Of a DNA stretch of 43,183 bases, positions 36,545-43,183 are shown in pieces. Position numbers and translations under genes: made by a program. Under the pieces are notes generated by a model that was not told the origin of the DNA, searched no databases, and saw only the letters and a program-made list of their open reading frames with translations. Source of the DNA: a virus. The stretch is taken from IMG/VR virus record IMGVR_UViG_3300043435_000825, positions 1 to 43,183 of that record. One strand, written 5' to 3'. The stretch's first letter is position 1. Each line of letters begins with the position of its first letter.

Positions 36545-37021
36545 ATGGCAAATATACCATTAGTATATAACGTATCATTAAGTGATATACAAACATTTAA
36601 AGACTTCGGTACATTTCAAAATAACTTTGATAATTTTGGAAATGACCAATTAGTTTACAATATATCACAATCATTTGATGGTAAATTTAATTATATTAAA
36701 TTGCCAATTAAAAGTTTTTTATATAATGAAAACAAAATTGCCGATACATCGACAGTAGAATTCACTGAATTACAAACAACCGCTGTCGAAGAAAAGAGAA
36801 ATTTGACAGATGTTATAATTCAATATAATAATCTGATCGAAGAAAATAGAATCTTAAATCAAACGGTAAATAGCTTGGTGGAAAAATATGAAAATAACGA
36901 TGACAAACAAGTTATTGCGGCTATGAAAAACGAAATTATTGGTTTGCGAATCAAATTGGGACAAGGAACTGTACTTTCCGATTTTGGCGACGACTATCCA
37001 TTTTTACCATTAACTTCTTAA
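36545..37021 (+). CDS. Small coiled-coil structural protein
   Basis: 158 aa. A beta-rich start (I-P-L-V-Y-N-V-S-L-S-D-I-Q-T-F) and then a coiled coil at about 85-145 (L-I-E-E-N-R-I-L-N-Q-T-V-N-S-L-V-E-K-Y). One nt spacing on both sides fixes it in the baseplate operon. Possibly a bundle partner of the next, very large protein. Confidence 0.75.
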   Translation: MANIPLVYNVSLSDIQTFKDFGTFQNNFDNFGNDQLVYNISQSFDGKFNYIKLPIKSFLYNENKIADTSTVEFTELQTTAVEEKRNLTDVIIQYNNLIEENRILNQTVNSLVEKYENNDDKQVIAAMKNEIIGLRIKLGQGTVLSDFGDDYPFLPLTS

Positions 37022-37022
37022 T

Positions 37023-40000
37023 ATGCCTTACGACTATTTGACAATAAACGATAATGATTTGAATAAGGGTATTACAAGTGCATCTTATTTCAATGCCAAT
37101 TTGCAGTCTTTGTACGAACAACAAGTTGTAAGTAATGATGTATTTTATGGAGAATCCGACGACGACTTGTTTGAATTTACTCTTTATAATAATAATCAAC
37201 AACTTGTAAGTTTTAACAGAGTAATTCCATCCGTTACATATTCCATATTACAAGGAAGTTATAGAGATATAAATAATGAGTTGAGATCGTATCAATTCGC
37301 AAATCCATTTACAAATATTGTATCTCACAAAAATGATATTTTATTACACCCACAATTTGATTTAAATGCTAGTGGAGTTGGTCCAGGTTTGTATTACTTG
37401 TTGTATAATCCAGTTAGAAATATAGCCGGCAATCCGACAAATAAATTGGTTATAAAAGAGATATCTCCAAGTAGAACTGAAATACGGTTATCTTATGCAT
37501 TTGACACAACTAAAAATGAATCATCTAGGTTAGATGCGGTTAAGATAAGATCATTTGCTGATAAAAAATATTTGTTATTGAGAATATATCAAGATTTAAT
37601 TGATATTATTAAAAACAATCCAATCGAACAAGACTTTCTGTTAAATAAAAATAAGTATAATTATACAGATATTTGTTTGAAGTTAGGTCTAAAAAGTGAA
37701 GCTGAATTGCAGGAATTTATAACATCAACATACGTTGGATATAATTCTGTAATTAAATTAAATAGTGATACTGATACTACGATTTTACAGACAAGTAAAT
37801 TTTCAGGTGTACAGGAACAAATTAACAATTTTATATACACATATAACAATGTAGAATTTACCAATCAAGAAATATTAGAGTCTTTCAGAATCATCACATT
37901 AAAAGTATCACAAGATAGAGTATTACAAAAAAGTTCTATAAATGATATCGATTTACAAAATATATTGGGATTATTTGAACAAACGATTTATACCGATTGG
38001 ATATTGCCGAATGTAACTAATTTATTAGAAAATTATAGAACAAAATATTATGGTTATTATAAGAACGCATTGAATTTTGACAATGGAAATTTAATAAAAA
38101 TTCTAGATCATACAAATTATTTAAATTCAATAGATGATACTTTTAACATACAAGTAAAATTAGATGCTCCATTACCTTTACAATATAATATAAAATCGAC
38201 ATGTTGGATATCAAACATATCAATTGCTCCAATTTATTTTAAAGTTAACTTATTTACTTCGAAGATATCAAGAAAAGTATTTTTAAACGATATAAATTTT
38301 GATGTTCAAGTTAATACGTCGCATCCATCTACAGAAAGATATCAAAGTAATGACGCGTTTACTCTGGACAAAGCAACAGTAAGATTAAAAGAAAAGTATA
38401 ATGATTTGTATATAGATTATACAGATTTCAACAATTTTATTAATTATTCATCAGCTGAATTACGTACTAAAATTGCTAAGAATAAAATCAAAGATTATAA
38501 TCAACTTGAGTCCGTTAAGAAATCGACTATTAATTCCGCAACAAATACAAGTGCGACAATTTCATCTTCTTATAGTCAGTTGGTTAATCAGAAGACATCT
38601 CAACAAATCACATTGCTGGATACATTTGATGAATACGAATCCTATTTGTTTTTTAATTCATCCAGTATAGACAACAAAATCGATGAGGCTATTACATATG
38701 ATTCGGATAACTATAATAGTTTGGTATATCAACTTCCTGAATATGTAAAGGATGACTCCGATTCAGCGGATTACATAAAATTCACCGCAATGACCGGACA
38801 TTTTTTTGATAATATATTAGTCTTTATCAAGAAGTTTCCTAAAACATATCCTATTTCTAACAATGATTCAAGTTACTATCCAAAGAATTATATAGATGAA
38901 TTATTGAACAGTTTTAATTGGAACGTTGACATTGACAAATTTTCTCAAAGTGATTTAAATCAATTATATTTAAATAATCAAGAAATTTCAGGTTACAACT
39001 CCGCTTCTTATTTCGATTATACAAAATCAATTTTAAATCGATTTGCAAATAACATTTCATCTGTATATAAATCCAAGGGTACTATCAATTCATTTGAAAT
39101 GATACGTACTATGTTTGGCATTCCATCTGGATTAATATCTACCAGAGAGTATGGAAGTGCTGACGCTTTTTCCAATCGTGATAATTACTTCGTATACGAT
39201 GATATTATTTATATGACAGATTTCAAGGAAAATAATTTCTTGAATTTTCAACATACTAGTAGTGATTTTATTTATACCACTAGTAGCTACTACGCATCTG
39301 GATCCAATATTAATACATTCACCAGTAGCACCGAATACACATCAAAATTTAATGGTATATCTACAATTGAATTTTCTTTTAGATTTAAATCGACTAATTA
39401 TAACTTCGACGACAAGATACAATTGATGTCGAAATATAGAAATAAAAAGTCTGATTGGAATTTATTTATAAAAAAATCAAAGCAAGTTAACAGTGGTCAA
39501 TTAGTATTTGAAATACATCCATATGAATTGGGTAACACCACGTCTAGTTTGATATTAAATGAAATACCATTATTAAACGGCGGCATTTTCACTGCTATGT
39601 TAAAGCGTGAGCCTGTTCTTGGAGATTTCGATAAGTTGCGGGTTCGTTCAATTAAAACCACTAATGAAGATACTCCTTTTATTATAGAAGACGACGGTGA
39701 TTTTGTGATAGAAGACGATGGCGATTATGTCACATTAGCATCTCAAAAAACAATATTAACAGCTTCTTATTTTATTAATTCGACAAATGAATTTATTCCA
39801 TACATATACAGTCTATCCATTAATCAATATGATGGAAGCGTTAAGAATTTCTCATCAACAAAGCGTAAACTTATAAATTATAATACAAACAAGAAGTTTT
39901 CATCGGGTAGTTATTATATAGGTAATTATTCGTCTTCTGTTTCTTTTATAGGAAATTTGGATAAAATCAAAATTTTAAAAGAACCACTTAATAATGAATA

Positions 40001-41669
40001 TTTCGATGAACATTCTTATAATTTAGATTCGATATCAATACCAAATAAAGAAAATGTTTATTCTAATTTGTTTTATTTATGGAGTTTCGACACGCCTGTA
40101 GATTTGTATTCATCTACATCGATTAGTACAACCGTACATAATCAAAATATTTATTATAATACGCAATTCTTTGCTTATAATTTTGGACAAACAGAAAAGT
40201 ATTATAGCTATCCAACTTGTTCGAATGTAATGATTACTCAGTTCCCATATCAATTTGATAAAATCGATCTTAAACAAACTATAAACACCAATAACTTTGG
40301 ACCAAATTTCAAAATTAATGGTAAAATAAACAAAATAACCGAAACAGCTTTGTCTAATTTAACGCCGTATGATTATTCGACGAGAATTCAAGACAGTTTA
40401 GGTGACGATTCTATCTTATCAGGATTTTTTATAAGTCCATATAACTATTTAAATCAAAAAATAGAGAATTTTATAGGTTTGGATGGTATAGCCGATATTA
40501 TAGGTGAACCTCAAAATTTAAACAAACAAAATTATGATGGATTGACTAAATTACAACGTGAATTCGGCGAAATAAATGAAAAATATATATACCCACAAGA
40601 ATTTTATAGTACATATAAATTCTACATTGATTTTTCTATATTTGATGTTGTAAAAAATTTAAAACCGTCTAGATCTAATTTATTGACAGGCCTTGTATTA
40701 GAACCAAGCTTGTTTGAACGTAAAAAGTTTAACTACAGAGATGTGGAATTTTTAACAAATAACGAATTTGACATATACTTTAATAACAAGACAACATTTA
40801 CATCTTCTTTATTAAATACGGTTGATATTGCAAACTTCGCTATAGTAACTAGTTCTAACGTTAATAATATTACCAGAGATGAAAATACTTATAATTACTC
40901 TCGTCTAGAAATTAAAGACACAATCGACGACCGTGATTTTATTTATGCAAAGTATGGAAAATATGTATATATTGATTCAAATGGATATAATGTACGAGAC
41001 ACAGTTAATGTAGGCAAAAAAGATTATTATCAATCTGTTAATAATGATGGATTTTTAGTAACATTTACTTCTTCATTTGACGAAGTTCAAGTTATTGGTT
41101 CTGGGTCGGGATATTCTGTAGGTTCATCTGGCATCTCAGGTACATCCGGCATCTCAGGTACGTCCGGTACATCCGGTACATCCGGTACATCCGGCACATC
41201 CGGCACATCCGGCACGTCGGATTATATAGGATTTAATGTTCAAGTTACCGGAAGTAAGTACCTGAAAAACTACTATAAAGGCGTATTTAATACAGGATAT
41301 TCTAATAGACATTTAAGTAAGTTTACATTTGTTGGAAGTCGAACCAAATATCAAGCGGTAAGTGGTTCTAAGACGCAACTTTTGAGTGGATTGAAGTTGA
41401 ATACAAAAGGCGATATTGCATATTATACTTATATTAAAGGTAAAAATGATAAGAACAGTACTGTAAATAGAAAAGGCGTTACAAATGGAAGTTCGCCTGT
41501 TATTACCATACCAGGATTTTTAAGTTTGAATATCGAAACCAATAATGCTCCTTCATATGGTGATACAACTGGCTCAATTAGTAGTACTGACTCATTATTC
41601 ATACAATTACCATTAACCGCTTCTTTACTAACCAGCGCGAGTTTGGAAAGATACATAATGAATTTATAA
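37023..41669 (+). CDS. Very large baseplate wedge/fibre protein (gp7 position)
   Basis: 1548 aa. It lies where gp7 follows gp6 in T4-like phages, and the opening (D-Y-L-T-I-N-D-N-D-L-N-K-G-I-T) and length suit a wedge core protein, but I rely mainly on order. Around 770-990 there is a concanavalin/LamG-like beta sandwich (I-E-F-S-F-R-F-K-S-T, W-N-L-F-I-K-K). A twofold I-I-E-D-D-G-D-F-V stretch lies near 895. Residues about 1366-1400 are a Gly-x-Ser collagen-like tract (G-T-S repeats) leading to a C-terminal beta domain, perhaps a fibre attached to the wedge. Confidence 0.7.
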   Translation: MPYDYLTINDNDLNKGITSASYFNANLQSLYEQQVVSNDVFYGESDDDLFEFTLYNNNQQLVSFNRVIPSVTYSILQGSYRDINNELRSYQFANPFTNIVSHKNDILLHPQFDLNASGVGPGLYYLLYNPVRNIAGNPTNKLVIKEISPSRTEIRLSYAFDTTKNESSRLDAVKIRSFADKKYLLLRIYQDLIDIIKNNPIEQDFLLNKNKYNYTDICLKLGLKSEAELQEFITSTYVGYNSVIKLNSDTDTTILQTSKFSGVQEQINNFIYTYNNVEFTNQEILESFRIITLKVSQDRVLQKSSINDIDLQNILGLFEQTIYTDWILPNVTNLLENYRTKYYGYYKNALNFDNGNLIKILDHTNYLNSIDDTFNIQVKLDAPLPLQYNIKSTCWISNISIAPIYFKVNLFTSKISRKVFLNDINFDVQVNTSHPSTERYQSNDAFTLDKATVRLKEKYNDLYIDYTDFNNFINYSSAELRTKIAKNKIKDYNQLESVKKSTINSATNTSATISSSYSQLVNQKTSQQITLLDTFDEYESYLFFNSSSIDNKIDEAITYDSDNYNSLVYQLPEYVKDDSDSADYIKFTAMTGHFFDNILVFIKKFPKTYPISNNDSSYYPKNYIDELLNSFNWNVDIDKFSQSDLNQLYLNNQEISGYNSASYFDYTKSILNRFANNISSVYKSKGTINSFEMIRTMFGIPSGLISTREYGSADAFSNRDNYFVYDDIIYMTDFKENNFLNFQHTSSDFIYTTSSYYASGSNINTFTSSTEYTSKFNGISTIEFSFRFKSTNYNFDDKIQLMSKYRNKKSDWNLFIKKSKQVNSGQLVFEIHPYELGNTTSSLILNEIPLLNGGIFTAMLKREPVLGDFDKLRVRSIKTTNEDTPFIIEDDGDFVIEDDGDYVTLASQKTILTASYFINSTNEFIPYIYSLSINQYDGSVKNFSSTKRKLINYNTNKKFSSGSYYIGNYSSSVSFIGNLDKIKILKEPLNNEYFDEHSYNLDSISIPNKENVYSNLFYLWSFDTPVDLYSSTSISTTVHNQNIYYNTQFFAYNFGQTEKYYSYPTCSNVMITQFPYQFDKIDLKQTINTNNFGPNFKINGKINKITETALSNLTPYDYSTRIQDSLGDDSILSGFFISPYNYLNQKIENFIGLDGIADIIGEPQNLNKQNYDGLTKLQREFGEINEKYIYPQEFYSTYKFYIDFSIFDVVKNLKPSRSNLLTGLVLEPSLFERKKFNYRDVEFLTNNEFDIYFNNKTTFTSSLLNTVDIANFAIVTSSNVNNITRDENTYNYSRLEIKDTIDDRDFIYAKYGKYVYIDSNGYNVRDTVNVGKKDYYQSVNNDGFLVTFTSSFDEVQVIGSGSGYSVGSSGISGTSGISGTSGTSGTSGTSGTSGTSGTSDYIGFNVQVTGSKYLKNYYKGVFNTGYSNRHLSKFTFVGSRTKYQAVSGSKTQLLSGLKLNTKGDIAYYTYIKGKNDKNSTVNRKGVTNGSSPVITIPGFLSLNIETNNAPSYGDTTGSISSTDSLFIQLPLTASLLTSASLERYIMNL
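41119..41220 (+). repeat. G-T-S collagen-like repeat tract
   Basis: Nine-base units coding G-T-S or G-I-S. Identical ACATCCGGT units suggest slippage expansion. It differs in sequence from the G-T-T/A tracts at 13438 and 14131 but follows the same Gly-every-third-residue rule. Confidence 0.88.
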
Positions 41670-41715
41670 TTCACATTTTTGAGTAAAAATTAAAACTTAT
41701 CAATAATTATTATAT

Positions 41716-42357
41716 ATGGCATATTTAAATAACAACATTCTTACAGTGAATGCTGTATTGACTAAAAAAGGAAGAGAAATTCTTGCAAAAACGGGTGGGT
41801 TAAACATTACAGCGTTCGCTTTGGCTGACGATGAAATTGATTACACCCAGTTTAATCCAAATCATCCATTGGGTAGCGCGTATTACGATATAGCTATTCG
41901 TAACACTCCTATTATGGAACCGATTACCGATGAATCACAGTCAATGAAATATAAGTTAGTGACTTTGAATGACGGAATAACATCTGTACCAACTATAAGT
42001 GTAGCTCAAAGTGTAATTACTGTAGATAGAGATTACACGGGGGAAATTTTAATTAGTCCTAGTACAAACCCAACTTACAATGTTACGCTTGGATACACAT
42101 CGATTTTGGCAAATAAAAATGTTGGGACATTGATTGTGACCGAAACAAATAGTTTGAATTCGACCAGTGCTACAGTTCCTACTTTTTCAGGAGATTTAAC
42201 TTCACAAACTTCGCAAGTAGTAATTGGTAATAAATTCAGATTTGTACCAAACGCTGGTTTGTCTAAAACAACAACCACTAATATTACAATTATTGGCAAT
42301 GAAAGTGGTGGTAATACATCCATTACAGTGACAGTTAAAGTTCCAACAACAACATAA
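41716..42357 (+). CDS. Virion structural protein of the baseplate operon
   Basis: 213 aa. T-V-N-A-V-L-T-K-K-G-R-E-I-L-A-K at 10-25, then I-T-A-F-A-L-A-D-D-E-I-D-Y and H-P-L-G-S-A-Y-Y-D-I-A-I-R-N-T-P-I-M-E: a recognisable block in structural proteins of marine T4-like phages. The C-terminal 100 residues look like an Ig-like domain (V-T-V-K-V-P). No catalytic motif. It precedes the right-edge wedge gene by 2 nt. Confidence 0.75.
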   Translation: MAYLNNNILTVNAVLTKKGREILAKTGGLNITAFALADDEIDYTQFNPNHPLGSAYYDIAIRNTPIMEPITDESQSMKYKLVTLNDGITSVPTISVAQSVITVDRDYTGEILISPSTNPTYNVTLGYTSILANKNVGTLIVTETNSLNSTSATVPTFSGDLTSQTSQVVIGNKFRFVPNAGLSKTTTTNITIIGNESGGNTSITVTVKVPTTT

Positions 42358-42359
42358 TT

Positions 42360-43183
42360 ATGATATTTAGTACATTTAATAATGACGACATTGTAGTCGG
42401 TAGAATAAATCAAGTATCTTCCGGTTTATTTGGAACTGGTAGTTTATTTGTTAGTCAATCTACCTTTGTAACACAATCAGGTGTTACTGGTCAAGCTAAT
42501 CAACTTACTGGTTCTAGTCCATATGATGTGAGAAATGGTCAATATTATCTTGATATTTACTCAGGCGGAGATTTATATTTTGATGTAGCATATGGCGATT
42601 ATGCAAACAGTGGTAGTTCACGATTCGATGTGACCACTTATTCAACCCCCGTATTGACAAATGAAACGAAAGTTATCTATTCTCAATATAGAAATACCCT
42701 TTTACAACCAGGCGATACTTTATTCAGTTTTGCATCTGGAAGTGTAGATAATATAGTTGACAGTGCAGCTATTTATGTAATAAATTATGCAGCTGACAAA
42801 TTTAAAGATCAAATAGACGCGGGGCAAATACAGATTTCTTTTAGTGGTTCAGTTGGTCCTAAGAAATTCACATTTATTGACGATTCACAGGTAGTGAATA
42901 AACAACAAACTTCATATAACTTAATTTCAGGTTCCATTGTAAACGGCATTGCTACGCCTTATTTGAAAAATGGATCGCCGGTTTATGCCGGTATAGGTTT
43001 GGTATATCCATCAAACGGCACCATCGTATTTAACGCAATAAATTTAGACAAACACGTTGGTATTACAGCAGGACAACAAATTTTAAATAGAGCTAATTAT
43101 TCTAATAACGTAACTTCTACAAATCGAAGTGGATATTGGAAAGTATGGACAAGAGATTTTTATAATGCTCTTAGAAGATCCAA
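42360..43183 (+). CDS. Baseplate wedge structural protein, partial (right edge)
   Basis: Open from ATG 42360 to the window end, at least 274 aa. F-N-N-D-D-I-V-V-G-R-I-N-Q-V-S-S-G, then F-D-V-A-Y-G-D-Y-A-N-S-G-S-S, and T-K-V-I-Y-S-Q-Y-R-N-T-L-L-Q-P-G-D resemble the block A-V-A-Y-G-H-x-x-G-S-G-S ... Y-S-Q-Y-R-N-x-L-L known from wedge proteins of cyanophages and other marine T4-like phages, possibly the gp8 counterpart. The 3' end is outside the window. Confidence 0.75.
   Translation, partial: MIFSTFNNDDIVVGRINQVSSGLFGTGSLFVSQSTFVTQSGVTGQANQLTGSSPYDVRNGQYYLDIYSGGDLYFDVAYGDYANSGSSRFDVTTYSTPVLTNETKVIYSQYRNTLLQPGDTLFSFASGSVDNIVDSAAIYVINYAADKFKDQIDAGQIQISFSGSVGPKKFTFIDDSQVVNKQQTSYNLISGSIVNGIATPYLKNGSPVYAGIGLVYPSNGTIVFNAINLDKHVGITAGQQILNRANYSNNVTSTNRSGYWKVWTRDFYNALRRS

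Overview
The window is a stretch of a large tailed-phage genome of the T4-like (contractile tail) type. The evidence is a baseplate block in T4-like order (OB-fold spike protein, gp25-like and gp6-like wedge proteins, then large wedge/fibre proteins), a gp55-like late sigma factor, a PhoH ATPase, tail fibres (one with an S74 self-cleaving chaperone), an Hsp20, 22 tRNA genes and a phage-borne tmRNA. The DNA is AT-rich. An outer-membrane beta-barrel gene with a signal peptide and TTGACA/TATAAT-type promoters point to a Gram-negative host. Most late genes lack a Shine-Dalgarno sequence. The host cannot be named from the sequence.

Layout. 1-2277: two tRNA arrays (Asn, interrupted Asn, Tyr, Phe; Lys, Lys, Asp, Ile, Arg) mixed with folded, CCA-less, tRNA-like elements and split by a Mom-like gene. 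2280-8459: small accessory genes, several starting with the same 10-residue leader, then an outer-membrane protein and a trypsin-like protease. 8530-12500: a second large tRNA region (Val, Pro, Leu, a CAA-anticodon tRNA, Leu, Ser, Ser, Gly, Gln, Ala, Gly), an FkbM-type methyltransferase, a putative glycosyltransferase, the tmRNA and an ADP-ribosyltransferase-like gene. 12509-17093 (minus strand): three genes including a collagen-repeat protein and a large hydrophobic protein. 17245-25214: small genes, PhoH and four fibre or adhesin genes. 25347-28442: Hsp20, membrane proteins and the late sigma factor. 28500 to the right edge: the baseplate operon, tightly packed; the last gene runs off the window.

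Most interesting reading. Four plus-strand genes at 964, 3167, 4720 and 11880 encode otherwise unrelated proteins, yet each opens with a leader ending in Glu at exactly residue 10 (L-L-N-E, L-M-L-E or L-L-Y-E). This matches the capsid-targeting sequence of T4 internal proteins, which the prohead protease removes after Glu10. Genes at 5416 and 14680(-) carry longer versions. The cargo includes a Mom-like GNAT protein and two proteins with the Y-R-G motif of ADP-ribosyltransferases. I infer a set of proteins packaged in the head and injected with the DNA, as T4 Alt and the internal proteins are. All four, and the first genes of several structural units, sit 2-5 nt downstream of TATTTATA or TATTTATT. 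I propose this box as the late promoter of the gp55-like sigma factor, giving almost leaderless mRNAs. The tRNAs, by contrast, are served by host-type sigma-70 promoters.

Other points worth following up are a tRNA-Asn whose anticodon is split by a 51-nt insert, a tRNA-Cys with a long variable arm, a CAA-anticodon tRNA on a short-variable-arm body, and about nine structured elements between the tRNAs that may be decayed tRNAs or stable RNAs comparable to T4 RNA C and D.
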